From Allokutzneria sp. NRRL B-24872 (GTDB lineage Bacteria; Actinomycetota; Actinomycetes; Mycobacteriales; Pseudonocardiaceae), in the NCBI RefSeq assembly GCF_002155965.1, contig NZ_MUMH01000099.1, positions 1-43,207 on the forward strand: a DNA stretch of 43,207 bases, written 5' to 3'. The translations under genes were made by a program, and so were the position numbers. The notes under the pieces were generated by a model, which was given only the letters and a program-made list of their open reading frames with translations, was not told where the DNA came from and did not search any database. This document shows positions 23,279 through 31,648 of this stretch, piece after piece. The stretch's first letter is position 1, and every line of letters starts with the position of its first letter.

Positions 23279-24253
23279 TCACACGCGGGCCTGCGCGGCG
23301 GCCGCCCTGCGCAGCGCGGTGGCGGCCCGCTCGGCCACCAGGCGGGCCAGCGAGGCGGGTTCCTCCACGCTCACCCGCCCGCCCTGACCGAGCAGCAGCC
23401 GCACCATCCACGACTCGTCGCCGTAGCGCATCACGACCCGCATCCGCCCGTCCGGCAGGTCGGTGACCTCCTCGACGGGGTAGTACTCCGCGATCCAGCG
23501 CGCGTCCGGGTCCAGCAGCAGCACCGCCGTCCCCTGCCCGTCCCTGGCCCGGAACACGCCGTCGGAGACGTCGGTGGGGCGGGCGTGCGGCGGCAGGGCG
23601 GCGCGCTCCTCCAGCGCGGTCACCTCGTCGACGCGGTCCAGCCGGAACAGCCGCACGCCCTCGGCCCGGCGGCACCACGCCTCCAGGTAGCTGCGCCCGT
23701 CCACCAGCAGCAGCCGCATCGGGTCGACCACGCGCTCGGTGATCTCGTCGCGGGAGACCGTGTAGTAGCGGATGCGGATCGCCACGCCCCGGTGCAGCGC
23801 CTCCTGGATCGGCTCGCGCATCTCCGCCGTCGCCTGGTTCTCGCGCCCGGCGAGGCCGACCGCGACCCCGGCGGGCTTGGCGTTGCCCACCGCCGACTCG
23901 ACCTTGGCCAGCGCCCGCTGCACCGCGTCGGTGTCGGCCACCCCCGGGGTCTCGCCCACCGCGCGCAGGGCCACCAGCAGCGCGGTCGCCTCCTCGGCGG
24001 TCAGCCGCAGCGGCCGCTGCATGCCGGCGTCGAAGGCGACGGTGATCGTCTCGCCCTCGAAGGAGATGTCGATCAGGTCGCCCGGCCCGTAGCCCGGCAG
24101 CCCGCACATCCACAGCAGCTCAAGATCGCGCCGCAGCTGCTTCTCGGTGACGCCGAAGTCGGCCGCCGCGTCCGCGACGAAGATCCCGGGCCTGGCCAGC
24201 AGGTACGGCACCAGCGCGAGCAGCCTCGGCAGCCGGTTCTGCGCGGAGTCCAC
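23279..24253 (-). CDS. pafC: WYL-domain transcriptional regulator PafC
   Basis: A 324-residue partner of PafB. The N-terminal winged helix-turn-helix (about residues 1-65) is followed by a WYL domain (about 140-215; SYLEAWCRR replaces the WYL triplet, and FRLDRVDEV follows) and a C-terminal WCX domain. Family knowledge: PafB and PafC act as a heterodimer that activates the LexA-independent DNA-damage genes by binding a degenerate promoter motif, and they sense single-stranded DNA. GTG 24253 overlaps the last base of the pafB stop (TAGTG), so the two are translated together. It is the ortholog of Rv2095c by order and length. Confidence 0.93.
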   Translation of the reverse strand: MDSAQNRLPRLLALVPYLLARPGIFVADAAADFGVTEKQLRRDLELLWMCGLPGYGPGDLIDISFEGETITVAFDAGMQRPLRLTAEEATALLVALRAVGETPGVADTDAVQRALAKVESAVGNAKPAGVAVGLAGRENQATAEMREPIQEALHRGVAIRIRYYTVSRDEITERVVDPMRLLLVDGRSYLEAWCRRAEGVRLFRLDRVDEVTALEERAALPPHARPTDVSDGVFRARDGQGTAVLLLDPDARWIAEYYPVEEVTDLPDGRMRVVMRYGDESWMVRLLLGQGGRVSVEEPASLARLVAERAATALRRAAAAQARV

Positions 24254-25227
24254 TACACCGCCCCCTTCGCGAAACCGGACATCAGCATCTGGACGTGCGC
24301 GCGCAGCGAGTCCGGCTCCAGCACCACCACGTCGGGGCCGTACCCGGCGAGCCAGCTGGCCGCCGAGTCCGGGTAGATCAGGTCGATCTCCACCACCTCG
24401 CCCGGTTCGCCGTCCAGCGCCAGGTCCTCGATCGGCTTGGCCCGCCTGCGCAGCCCCTGCGCCCGGCCCGCCGCCACCCAGACCCGCGCGGTGGCCGAGG
24501 CGGGCGGGGCGTCGTTCTGCTTGGCCACCATGCCCAGCAGGTCCACCTCCGGCGGGCGCTGCACCACGCCGTCCTTGCCCGTGGCGCGGACCGCCCCGAC
24601 GATCCGGGAGAGCCGGAAGCAGCGCGGCGCGTCCCGCATCCGGTCCTGGCCGACCAGGTACCACCGGCCGCGCCAGGACACCACGCCCCAGGGCTCCACC
24701 GTGCGGCGCGCCGGTCGCGGCGAGGACTGCTTGCGGTAGTCGAACTCCACCACGCGGCCCCGGTTCACCGCCGTGAGCAGCGGCGCGAACGCGGGCTCCG
24801 AGGTGCGGACCTTGGGCTCGACCACGGCGGGGGCGTCCGGGTCCACCTCGACCCCGGCCGCGCGCAGCTTGATCAGCGCCCCGTGCGCGGCCCCGGTCAG
24901 GTCCGGGGAGTCCCACAGCCGCACGGCCAGCGCCACGGCGGCGGCCTCGTCCGGCTCCAGGTCGATCTCGCCCAGCTCGTAGTCGCGGCGCGCGATCCGG
25001 TAGCCGTCCACGGCGTCGAACACGGAGTTGCGCCCGGTCTCCAGCGGGATGCCCAGGTCGCGCAGCTCCGCCTTGTCCCGCTCGAACATGCGGAAGAACG
25101 CGTCGTCGCTGGGCGCGTCGGTGTAGCCGGGGACGATCCCCCTGATCCGTTCAGCGGTGAGGTACTGGCGGGTGGCCAGCAGGCACAGCACCAGGTTCAC
25201 CAGGCGTTCGGCACGTACGGTCGGCAC
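24253..25227 (-). CDS. pafB: WYL-domain transcriptional regulator PafB
   Basis: A 324-residue regulator. The N-terminal winged HTH (about residues 1-70; AERLVNLVLCLLATRQYLTA is its first helix) is followed by a linker, a WYL domain (WRGRWYLVGQDRMRD at about 180-195, then CFRLSRIVGAV) and a WCX C-terminal domain. It forms the DNA-damage activator with PafC. The GTG start at 25227 is 7 bp after a TAAGGT -10 box (25235-25240), suggesting a leaderless mRNA. pafA is 1.1 kb away and separated by DinB and HTH genes, whereas in mycobacteria pafA directly precedes pafB. This is therefore a small rearrangement of the usual operon. Confidence 0.94.
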   Translation of the reverse strand: MPTVRAERLVNLVLCLLATRQYLTAERIRGIVPGYTDAPSDDAFFRMFERDKAELRDLGIPLETGRNSVFDAVDGYRIARRDYELGEIDLEPDEAAAVALAVRLWDSPDLTGAAHGALIKLRAAGVEVDPDAPAVVEPKVRTSEPAFAPLLTAVNRGRVVEFDYRKQSSPRPARRTVEPWGVVSWRGRWYLVGQDRMRDAPRCFRLSRIVGAVRATGKDGVVQRPPEVDLLGMVAKQNDAPPASATARVWVAAGRAQGLRRRAKPIEDLALDGEPGEVVEIDLIYPDSAASWLAGYGPDVVVLEPDSLRAHVQMLMSGFAKGAV

Positions 25228-25275
25228 GCCGGGAACCTTAGCCCCTCATCACCCTGCGTGTGTCGAACACCTGTG

Positions 25276-25833
25276 CTAACGATCTCCGCCCCAGGTCCGC
25301 CCCGCCCCGCTCGCCCGGTAGAGGTCGCGCAGCGTGGCCACCTCGGCCCCGTGGTGCACCACCTCCCGGTTGACGTGCAGCACGAGCGCGGCGAACGGCA
25401 GGTGCCCGTACGGCCCCTCCTTCGGCCCGCAGGGCCTGGCCAGAGCGTCCTCGTCGAGCGCGGCGACCCCGCTCGACCACGCGCGGTAGCCCTCGTCCAG
25501 GTACTCCAGCGCGGCCGAGGCACTCCCCGGCCAGGTGATCGTGTCCAGGCTGAACGAGCCGTCCCCGAAGTGGTTGGACGCCCGCATCGCCAGCACCACG
25601 CTGCCGATGTGCGCCAGCCGCCACGCGATCGTGGTGAACGGCGGCGGCTCCGGCGCGGGGAAGGCCCAGTCGCAGGTCAGCACGCCGTCCGGCCCCGGGC
25701 GCACCGACCAGCAGCCGGGAACGGGCTCCCAGAAGTACTCCTCGTCGGTCAACCCCTCCAGCCTCGGCCGGAGCATGTGCTTCCAGTACCAGTCGAGCTG
25801 CTCGCCGAGCTGGTCGTGCCACGTGGTTCCCAT
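25276..25833 (-). CDS. DinB-superfamily protein
   Basis: A 185-residue four-helix-bundle protein of the DinB/DUF664 type. Metal-ligand candidates are His in LAHIGSVV, His in LVLHVNREVVHHGAEV, and Asp/Glu in neighbouring helices. The three-His pattern separated by about 50 and 4 residues is the family signature. Members include thiol-dependent S-transferases and maleylpyruvate isomerase-like enzymes of mycothiol-using actinobacteria, but the substrate here is unknown. It lies between pafB and the short HTH gene, and its start (ATG 25833) is divergent from the HTH gene with a shared operator-like region. Confidence 0.8.
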   Translation of the reverse strand: MGTTWHDQLGEQLDWYWKHMLRPRLEGLTDEEYFWEPVPGCWSVRPGPDGVLTCDWAFPAPEPPPFTTIAWRLAHIGSVVLAMRASNHFGDGSFSLDTITWPGSASAALEYLDEGYRAWSSGVAALDEDALARPCGPKEGPYGHLPFAALVLHVNREVVHHGAEVATLRDLYRASGAGRTWGGDR

Positions 25834-25850
25834 GATCCGAGCGTATGGTC

Positions 25851-25892
25851 GATTCCCGACACGCCGGGACGGGAATCACCGTGACGGGAATC
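25851..25892. promoter_or_regulatory. GATTCCCG/CGGGAATC operator-like repeats
   Basis: GATTCCCG (25851-25858) is followed by CGGGAATC at 25870-25877 and again at 25885-25892. The first and second form an inverted repeat with an 11-bp gap. They lie between the divergent DinB and short HTH genes, so the HTH protein probably binds here. Confidence 0.6.
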
Positions 25893-25895
25893 GGG

Positions 25896-26255
25896 ATGAC
25901 CTACGAACAGGTGCACCTGGGCGCTCCGCTGGTCGAGCGGCAGCACCGGCTGATCGAGGAGCTGCGCGCGAGCGCCGCCCAACGCCTCTCCGGCGAGACC
26001 CTGGCCAGCCGACTCGGCGTCAGCGTGCGCACCGTCGAACGCGACGTGGCGCGCCTGGTCGAGGCCGGTGTGCCCATCAGCGTCCGTCGTGGCCCGCGCG
26101 GCGGCTACGCCTTCACCACCCGCGCCACCGTCGCCCCGGTACCGCTCACCCCGGGCGAGATCGCCGCCCTCGTCGCCGCCGTGGTCGCCGTCGGCCCCTA
26201 CTCCTCCGCCTCCGCCCGCACAGCTCTCGACAAACTCCTCACCGCCCTCACCTGA
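25896..26255 (+). CDS. Short YafY-like HTH regulator lacking a WYL domain
   Basis: From ATG 25896 it is 119 residues. An HTH_11-type winged helix (about 15-72; LASRLGVSVRTVERDVARLVEAG, then a PRGGYAF wing) is followed by the linker seen in YafY regulators (PLTPGEIAALVAAV, then SSASARTALDKLLTAL), after which the protein simply stops. The usual WYL ligand domain is absent. Longer in-frame starts at 25845 or 25881 would run through the GATTCCCG repeats, so I prefer 25896. It probably regulates the divergent DinB gene. Whether this is a stable short form or an old truncation is not clear; no WYL remnant is seen downstream. Confidence 0.75.
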   Translation: MTYEQVHLGAPLVERQHRLIEELRASAAQRLSGETLASRLGVSVRTVERDVARLVEAGVPISVRRGPRGGYAFTTRATVAPVPLTPGEIAALVAAVVAVGPYSSASARTALDKLLTALT

Positions 26256-26269
26256 CCCAGCTCCGTCTC

Positions 26270-26334
26270 TCGCGTTTTGGCAACTCCTTGCGATAGTTGA
26301 ACGTTCACATTCACATCACGTTGCCAAAACGCGA
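26270..26334. repeat. 15-bp perfect inverted repeat with a 35-bp centre
   Basis: TCGCGTTTTGGCAAC (26270-26284) and GTTGCCAAAACGCGA (26320-26334) match perfectly. The A/T-richer centre holds a palindrome TGAACGTTCA (26298-26307). It lies between the convergent HTH and pafA genes. It may be part of a two-way terminator or a tiny mobile remnant. No target-site duplication can be asserted. Confidence 0.6.
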
Positions 26335-26338
26335 AAAG

Positions 26339-26364
26339 GGGCGCCGCGCGGGGACGCGGCGCCC
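26339..26364 (-). terminator. Rho-independent terminator of pafA
   Basis: GGGCGCCGCG (26339-26348) pairs with CGCGGCGCCC (26355-26364) in a perfect 10-bp stem with a 6-nt loop, 17 bp after the pafA stop. On the minus strand the stem is followed by CTTTTCGCGTTTTGG, giving T-runs of four. Confidence 0.8.
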
Positions 26365-26380
26365 TTTCGGAGTGCGGGTG

Positions 26381-27739
26381 TCAGAGGGAGGCGATGAGGC
26401 GTTCGACGCGTTCGTCGACCGCGCGGAAGGGGTCCTTGCAGAGCACGGTCCGCTGGGCCTGGTCGTTGAGCTTGAGGTGCACCCAGTCGACGGTGAAGTC
26501 GCGACCCGCCTCCTGCGCGGCGGCGATGAAGTCCCCGCGCAGCTTGGCCCTGGTGGTCTGCGGGGGCGTGTCCTTGGCAGCCTCGATCTCGCTGTCGTCG
26601 GTCACCCGCAGCACCTGGTCCTTGCGCTGCAACAGGTCGAAGATGCCGCGCCCGCGCCGGATGTCGTGGTAGGCGAGGTCCAGCTGCGCGACGCGGGGGC
26701 TGGAGAGCTCCATGTCGTGCTTGGCCCGGTACCGCTCGATCAGCCGGTGCTTGATCGCCCAGTCGATCTCGCGGTCGATCAGCGTCAGGTCCTGGCGCTG
26801 CACCGCGTCCAGGGTGCGGCCCCACAGCTCGATGACCTTGTCGGCCATCGGGTCGGGCTGCCGCTGCGCGACGTGCTCGACCGCCTTCTCGTAGTACTCC
26901 CGCTGGATGTCCAGCGCGGAGGCCTCGCGCCCGCCGGCCAGCCGCACCAGGCGGGTGCCGGTGAGGTCGTGGCTGATCTCGCGGATGGCCCGTATCGGGT
27001 TGTCCAGGGTGAAGTCCTTGAACTGCACCCCGGCCTCGATCATCTCCAGCACGAGGTTGGCGCTGCCCACCTTGAGCAGCGTGGTCACCTCGGACATGTT
27101 CGAGTCGCCGACGATCACGTGCAGGCGCCGGTAGCGCTCGGCGTCGGCGTGCGGCTCGTCGCGGGTGTTGATGATCGGGCGCGAGCGCGTGGTGGCGCTG
27201 GAGACGCCCTCCCAGATGTGCTCGGCCCGCTGCGACAGGCAGTACACCGCGCCGCGCGGGGTCTGGAGCACCTTGCCCGCGCCGCAGATCAGCTGCCGCG
27301 TCACCAGGAACGGCAGCAGCACGTCGGCGATCCTGGAGAACTCCCCGGCGCGCGCCACGAGGTAGTTCTCGTGGCAGCCGTAGGAGTTGCCCGCGGAGTC
27401 GGTGTTGTTCTTGAAGAGGAAGATGTCCCCGCCGATGCCCTCGTCGGCCAGCCGCCGCTCGGCGTCGATGAGCAGGTCCTCCAGGATCCGCTCCCCCGCC
27501 TTGTCGTGGGTGACCAGCTGGGCCAGGTCGTCGCACTCGGCCGTGGCGTACTCCGGATGCGAGCCCACATCCAGGTACAGCCGGGAGCCGTTGCGCAGGA
27601 ACACGTTGGACGATCTGCCCCAGGACACCACACGACGGAAGAGGTAGCGCGCCACCTCATCCGGCGAGAGCCTGCGCTGCCCGTGGAAGGTGCAGGTCAC
27701 CCCGAACTCAGTCTCGATGCCGAAGATCCGCCGCTGCAT
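26381..27739 (-). CDS. pafA: Pup ligase PafA
   Basis: A 452-residue carboxylate-amine ligase that joins the C-terminal glutamate of Pup to a lysine of target proteins, using ATP. It is near-identical to mycobacterial PafA from the N-terminus ([20 protein letters not shown]) onward. Seen motifs include the ATP/Mg Glu in GIETEFG, the catalytic Asp in [33 protein letters not shown], and [19 protein letters not shown]. The C-terminal domain ends in [19 protein letters not shown]. Start ATG 27739 is 6 bp after a TACTGT -10 box, so it is probably leaderless. Length and conservation leave no real doubt. Confidence 0.98.
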   Translation of the reverse strand: MQRRIFGIETEFGVTCTFHGQRRLSPDEVARYLFRRVVSWGRSSNVFLRNGSRLYLDVGSHPEYATAECDDLAQLVTHDKAGERILEDLLIDAERRLADEGIGGDIFLFKNNTDSAGNSYGCHENYLVARAGEFSRIADVLLPFLVTRQLICGAGKVLQTPRGAVYCLSQRAEHIWEGVSSATTRSRPIINTRDEPHADAERYRRLHVIVGDSNMSEVTTLLKVGSANLVLEMIEAGVQFKDFTLDNPIRAIREISHDLTGTRLVRLAGGREASALDIQREYYEKAVEHVAQRQPDPMADKVIELWGRTLDAVQRQDLTLIDREIDWAIKHRLIERYRAKHDMELSSPRVAQLDLAYHDIRRGRGIFDLLQRKDQVLRVTDDSEIEAAKDTPPQTTRAKLRGDFIAAAQEAGRDFTVDWVHLKLNDQAQRTVLCKDPFRAVDERVERLIASL

Positions 27740-27745
27740 ATGTCC

Positions 27746-27751
27746 ACAGTA
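27746..27751 (-). promoter_or_regulatory. Predicted leaderless promoter of pafA
   Basis: TACTGT on the minus strand (27751-27746), 6 bp from ATG 27739. It overlaps GTCCACAGTAGG, a partial copy of the dispersed GTCCACAGTGGAC palindrome. Confidence 0.5.
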
Positions 27752-27878
27752 GGGGGTCTTCGGGCGATCACCTGTGCGCCGATCGGGGAGAGAAGATCCG
27801 CGTGTCCCAAACGTCATCCCCACGGCGCACAACCGGGGCCGGTGTGCGCGCACATGTGACATTGCATAGCGTCGTGCT

Positions 27879-29378
27879 GTGATCGAGAAGCTGCACGCGG
27901 CCACGGAAGCCGTCATCGAACTGGATCAGGCGCTGGTGCGGCGCAGCGCGAGCCTGCCGCGCAGCAAGGCCGACCGCGCGCTCAAGACGCTCTCCCGGGC
28001 CGCCAACCACGGTGTGCTCTGGTTCGCCGTCGCGGGCCTGCTCGCCGTCCGCAAGGGACCGACCCGACGGGCCGCCGCGCGGGGTGTCGCGGCGATCGCG
28101 GGCACCAGTCCCACCGTGAACCTGGCGATGAAGCTGCTGCTGCCGCGCAGGCGCCCGGCCGCCGAGCTGATGCCGCCGCGCCGCAGGCTCTCCAGCCCGC
28201 CGACGTCCTCCTCCTTCCCCTCCGGTCACGCCGCCTCCGCCGCCGCGTTCACCACGGCGGTCGCCATGGAGTCACCGCTGGTCGGCGCCGCGATCGCGCC
28301 GCTGGCCGCGGCCGTGGCGTACTCGCGGGTGCACACCGGCGTGCACTGGGGCAGCGATGTGATCGCGGGCGCCGCCGTCGGCACCGGCATCGCGCTGGCG
28401 ACCCGGCGATGGTGGCCGGTGCACCCGGACGAGCCCGCCGAGGTCCGCCCCGACGTGGAGGCCGCCGCGCTGGACGAGGGCCGGGGGCTGTTGGTGCTGG
28501 TCAACCCGAACTCCGGGATCGACGGCGAGGACCCCTCCGAGCAGGTGCGCAGCGTCTGGCCGAACGCGCGGATCGTCAACCCAAAGGAGGGGATGGACCT
28601 CATCGAGCAGATCGACAAGGAGATCTCCGACTCCGTCGACGAGGTCAAGGCGCTCGGCGTGGCGGGCGGGGACGGTTCGGTCGCCGCGATGGCCTCGCTG
28701 GCCGCGCGCAAGAAGCTGCCGCTGGCGGTGATCCCGGCGGGCACGCTCAACCACTTCGCCCGCGACATCGGGATCGAGGGCATCCTCGACGTCGACGACG
28801 CGGTGCGCGAGGGCCACGCGGTCGGCGTCGACCTGGCCACGGTGAAGGTCGACGGCCAGCCCAAGCGCTGGTTCATCAACACCGCCAGCCTCGGCGGCTA
28901 CCCGGACATGGTGTCGCTGCGCGAGAAGTGGCAGGGCAAGTGGGGCAAGTGGCCCGCGGCGGCGGTCGCGCTGGTCCGCGTGCTGCACCAGGCCCAGCCG
29001 TTGGAGGTGCGGATCAACGGCAAGAGGCACAAGGTGTGGTTGCTCTTCGTCGGCAACGGCCCCTACCGGCCGCGCGGGTTCGCGCCCACGCGCAGGCCGC
29101 GCCTGGACGACGGGCTGCTGGACATCCGCTACGTGCGCGCGGACATCAAGTGGTCGCGCATCCGGTTCGTGGCCTCCGCGCTGGCCGGGGCGCTGCACCG
29201 CAGCCGCACCTACGTGCAGCAGGAGCGGCCGAACCTGGTGGTCGAGGTCCTGGGCTCGCCCGTGGCCATCGCCACCGACGGCGAGGTCGGGCCGGAGGGC
29301 AACCGGTTCCGCTTCGCCGCGCACGAGGCGGCGCTGCACGCCTACCGCGAGGAGCACGGCCGCAACAACCTCACCTGA
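27879..29378 (+). CDS. PAP2 phosphatase / diacylglycerol kinase fusion protein
   Basis: A 499-residue bifunctional protein. The N-terminal PAP2 (type 2 phosphatidic acid phosphatase) domain has all three signature motifs: [17 protein letters not shown] and [12 protein letters not shown], with four hydrophobic stretches between about residues 45 and 185. The C-terminal lipid-kinase domain (about 205-495) has [29 protein letters not shown] and [10 protein letters not shown]. Such fusions are common in actinobacteria and presumably turn over phosphatidate and diacylglycerol at the membrane. GTG 27879 follows a TAGCGT box by 6 bp (leaderless). It is separated from the CDPS gene by a hairpin, so it is probably not part of that pathway. 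Confidence 0.92.
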   Translation: MIEKLHAATEAVIELDQALVRRSASLPRSKADRALKTLSRAANHGVLWFAVAGLLAVRKGPTRRAAARGVAAIAGTSPTVNLAMKLLLPRRRPAAELMPPRRRLSSPPTSSSFPSGHAASAAAFTTAVAMESPLVGAAIAPLAAAVAYSRVHTGVHWGSDVIAGAAVGTGIALATRRWWPVHPDEPAEVRPDVEAAALDEGRGLLVLVNPNSGIDGEDPSEQVRSVWPNARIVNPKEGMDLIEQIDKEISDSVDEVKALGVAGGDGSVAAMASLAARKKLPLAVIPAGTLNHFARDIGIEGILDVDDAVREGHAVGVDLATVKVDGQPKRWFINTASLGGYPDMVSLREKWQGKWGKWPAAAVALVRVLHQAQPLEVRINGKRHKVWLLFVGNGPYRPRGFAPTRRPRLDDGLLDIRYVRADIKWSRIRFVASALAGALHRSRTYVQQERPNLVVEVLGSPVAIATDGEVGPEGNRFRFAAHEAALHAYREEHGRNNLT

Positions 29379-29387
29379 GCCACCCGG

Positions 29388-29427
29388 GCGGCGGCGTGAC
29401 GACCGGTGAACCCGGCCGCGCCGCCGC
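29388..29427 (+). terminator. Terminator-like hairpin after the PAP2/kinase gene
   Basis: GCGGCGGCG (29388-29396) and CGCCGCCGC (29419-29427) form a perfect 9-bp stem. The loop of 22 nt has its own CCGG elements. It starts 10 bp after the stop and separates this gene from the CDPS operon. Confidence 0.5.
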
Positions 29428-29503
29428 ACCCCCCGTTCAGTGGATTGCGGCCGGGCGTTCACGTGTTCGCAGGGTGATGTTCGGCCGCGACGAGGGAAAT
29501 GCC

Positions 29504-29549
29504 GTCACGCGCACGGGCAATACCGTGACCGGGGTCACCGATCTACGTT
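29504..29549 (+). promoter_or_regulatory. CDPS-P450 promoter with GTGAC palindromes
   Basis: GTGACC-GG-GGTCAC (29525-29538) is a perfect palindrome just upstream of a TACGTT -10 box (29544-29549). A further GTCACG lies at 29504-29509, inverted to CGTGAC at 29524-29529. The -10 is 6 bp from GTG 29556, so the message is leaderless. The palindrome covers the -35 region, so a repressor binding here would shut the operon. Confidence 0.6.
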
Positions 29550-29555
29550 GAGCGG

Positions 29556-30326
29556 GTGGCGATGAATCCCGGAGTTGTCTCCCGTTGTTCCGATCCGATC
29601 GTCCGTCCCTACACGGAGCGTTGCGCCGATCTGCTCAGCACCGGCGAGCACGCTCTGCTGGGGATCAGCTCGTTCAACAGCTACTACACCGACGAGCGCG
29701 TCGATCAGCTGCTGAGCTGGGCCTTCTGCGAGTTCTCCCGCGTCAACGTGCTGCTGCCGGGTGCCGAGGCGAGCTGGATCCCCAGCATGCGCGGCGCCGA
29801 CCCCGGCCGGGCCAAGAAGCGGGCGCGGCAGGAGGTGGCGCGACTGCGCAGGCGGGTGCAGCGGACGCTGGAGGACCTCGGCGTCGACGACCCGGACGCG
29901 GTCACCTTCACCTGGACCGAGGTGGCCGACAACGCCCACTACGACCGGCTCCTGGAGCAGGCGTGGGCCGGCTACCAGGACAACGAGGAGTTCCGCGAGG
30001 CGTGCGAGGCGATCTCCACGCGCGTGCTCCAGACGAACTTCGGCTCGGCCAACCCCGACCCGTGGACCCGTGAGTCGCTGATCGGCTACCTCTTCGCCGA
30101 GCTGCCGTTCCTGGTCGACACCCCGCGCATCCTCGGCGTGCCCAACTCGGTGTTCTGCTACCACCGGGAGAGCCCGCTGGTGGAACTGCTCTCGCGCAGC
30201 TCCTTCTCCCCCAGGATCAGCCCGGACCAGGGTCACGTCGTCGTCTCGATCGAGTCCGAGCCGATCGTGCCCGCGCCGCGAGCCGCCGCAGACGACCACG
30301 CCCGGGAGGGTCTTTCGGTGCGATGA
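29556..30326 (+). CDS. Cyclodipeptide synthase (CDPS)
   Basis: A 256-residue enzyme that joins two aminoacyl-tRNAs into a cyclic dipeptide (2,5-diketopiperazine). The diagnostic N-terminal motif LLGISSFNSYY contains the catalytic Ser38 that holds the first aminoacyl group, and Asn41 aligns with Asn40 of AlbC. The second diagnostic stretch, GYLFAELPFLVDTP, has Tyr178 and Glu182 at the same numbers as the AlbC catalytic pair. VPNSVFCYHR holds Tyr202. Asn41/Tyr202 favour the NYQ-type subfamily over XYP. The basic helix around residues 85-104 (Lys/Arg-rich) fits tRNA binding. The amino acids used cannot be predicted. GTG 29556 follows TACGTT (leaderless), and the stop overlaps the P450 start (ATGA). 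Confidence 0.92.
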   Translation: MAMNPGVVSRCSDPIVRPYTERCADLLSTGEHALLGISSFNSYYTDERVDQLLSWAFCEFSRVNVLLPGAEASWIPSMRGADPGRAKKRARQEVARLRRRVQRTLEDLGVDDPDAVTFTWTEVADNAHYDRLLEQAWAGYQDNEEFREACEAISTRVLQTNFGSANPDPWTRESLIGYLFAELPFLVDTPRILGVPNSVFCYHRESPLVELLSRSSFSPRISPDQGHVVVSIESEPIVPAPRAAADDHAREGLSVR

Positions 30327-31552
30327 CCGCACCGTCACCGTCGGCCGCCCCGTCGTCCCCACCGGCGTGGCCGAGGGTGGACTACCCGTTCGCCAGGGAC
30401 CCGCACGGCGGACCGCCGCCGGTCTTCGACGAGCTGCGCCAGCGGTGGCCGGTGTGCCCGATGCGGATGCCCGACGGTGAGCGGGTCTGGCTGGTCACCC
30501 GCTACCGCGACGTGGCCACCGTGCTCTCCGATCCACGCTTCTCCCGCGCCCTGACCTGCACCGGAGACGCGAAGCTGTTGCGCGTCGGGGTGTTCGGGGA
30601 CCCGGCGAACATGTTCAACATGGACGCGCCCGACCACACCAGGCTGCGCCGCATCCTGGCCCCCGTCTTCGCCCCGGGGGCCGTGCGCGGCCTGCGGCCC
30701 TTCGTCGAGCGCTCGATCGGCGCGCTGGTCGAGCACCTCGCCCAGCTGACGCCGCCGGTGGACCTGATGACGCAGCTGGCGATCCCGCTGCCGATCTCGG
30801 TGAACTGCGACCTGTTCGGCATCGCGGCGAAGGACTGGGCCGAGGCCGCGATGCTGGCCTCCGGGTTCAACGCCACCACGACGGCTCCCGGCGACCTGCG
30901 GCGGCAGTACCGGCGGCTGCTGGCGCTGCTGGAGCGACTCGTCGCCGAGCAGCGCGCGCGGCCGGGGATCGGCGTGCTGTCGATGATGATCGCAGCCCGC
31001 GACGAGGAGGACCGGCTCAGCGACGACGAACTGCTGGCCACGGCGGCGGTGCTGCTGGTCGGCGGCACCGAGACGGTGTCCTCGGTCGTCGGCCTGGGCG
31101 TGCAGTCGCTGCTCAACCACCCCGAGCAGCTGGCGGCCTGCACCGCCAACCCCCGGCTGTGGAAGACCGCGGTCGAGGAGGTCATGCGCTACCGCCCGGG
31201 CTTCGACCTGAGCGCGCTGCGCGTCGCCCGCGAGCCGGTCGAGCTGTCCGGCACGGTGATCCCGCAGGGGGCCTCGGTGTGCGCTCCGGTGCTCGCGGCG
31301 GCCTACGACCCGTCGGTGTTCCCGGACCCGCACCGCTTCGACATCCACCGCGACAACGCCTCACCCATCCACTTCGGGCACGGTCCGCACTACTGCATCG
31401 GCGCGGGGCTGTCCCGGCTCGAACTGGAGGTGACGTTCTCGAAGCTGTTCCAGCGCCTGCCCGGGCTGCGCTTGGCCACCAGCCCGGAGCGCATCCCGTT
31501 CCAGCGCGGCTCGGCGCACATGCGGCCCACCCGGCTGATGGTCACCTGGTGA
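30323..31552 (+). CDS. Cytochrome P450 paired with the CDPS
   Basis: A 409-residue bacterial class I P450. Seen: I-helix GGTET (247-251, oxygen-activating), K-helix ExxR (EVMR, 286-289), and the heme-binding loop FGHGPHYC with Cys358 as the axial ligand. There is no membrane anchor. ATG 30323 overlaps the CDPS stop by 4 bp, and a GGAGG lies upstream. In known CDPS-P450 pairs (for example Rv2275-CYP121, making mycocyclosin) the P450 couples, hydroxylates or links aromatic rings of the diketopiperazine. That role is inferred from position. No ferredoxin or reductase gene is adjacent, so it must borrow redox partners. Confidence 0.94.
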   Translation: MTAPSPSAAPSSPPAWPRVDYPFARDPHGGPPPVFDELRQRWPVCPMRMPDGERVWLVTRYRDVATVLSDPRFSRALTCTGDAKLLRVGVFGDPANMFNMDAPDHTRLRRILAPVFAPGAVRGLRPFVERSIGALVEHLAQLTPPVDLMTQLAIPLPISVNCDLFGIAAKDWAEAAMLASGFNATTTAPGDLRRQYRRLLALLERLVAEQRARPGIGVLSMMIAARDEEDRLSDDELLATAAVLLVGGTETVSSVVGLGVQSLLNHPEQLAACTANPRLWKTAVEEVMRYRPGFDLSALRVAREPVELSGTVIPQGASVCAPVLAAAYDPSVFPDPHRFDIHRDNASPIHFGHGPHYCIGAGLSRLELEVTFSKLFQRLPGLRLATSPERIPFQRGSAHMRPTRLMVTW

Positions 31553-31557
31553 CGCGC

Positions 31558-31592
31558 GACCGCCCCCTGGCCAGTGAGGCCAAGGGGCGGTC
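31558..31592 (+). terminator. Terminator of the CDPS-P450 operon
   Basis: GACCGCCCCCTGGCC (31558-31572) and GGCCAAGGGGCGGTC (31578-31592) form a 15-bp stem with one mismatch and a 5-nt loop, 5 bp after the P450 stop. Confidence 0.8.
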
Positions 31593-31610
31593 GGAGACCT
31601 TCGCGGAGGG

Positions 31611-31639
31611 GGTTCGCCGGTCCTGAAGACCGGGGAACC
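31611..31639 (-). terminator. Terminator-like hairpin after prcA
   Basis: GGTTCGCCGGTC (31611-31622) pairs with GACCGGGGAACC (31628-31639) around loop CTGAA, 12 positions with one G-G mismatch. It lies 9 bp beyond the prcA stop on the minus strand. With the neighbouring P450 hairpin it seals two convergent operons. Confidence 0.65.
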
Positions 31640-31648
31640 TCGCGGCGG

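Noticed and set aside
26270-26334. Calling the inverted repeat an insertion sequence
   Set aside because: There is no transposase and no visible target duplication, and the unit is only 65 bp. It is reported as an inverted repeat only.
29400-29551. Plus-strand reading frame continuing across the CDPS promoter
   Set aside because: It is a shadow of the upstream gene in another frame and would cover the promoter palindrome and hairpin.
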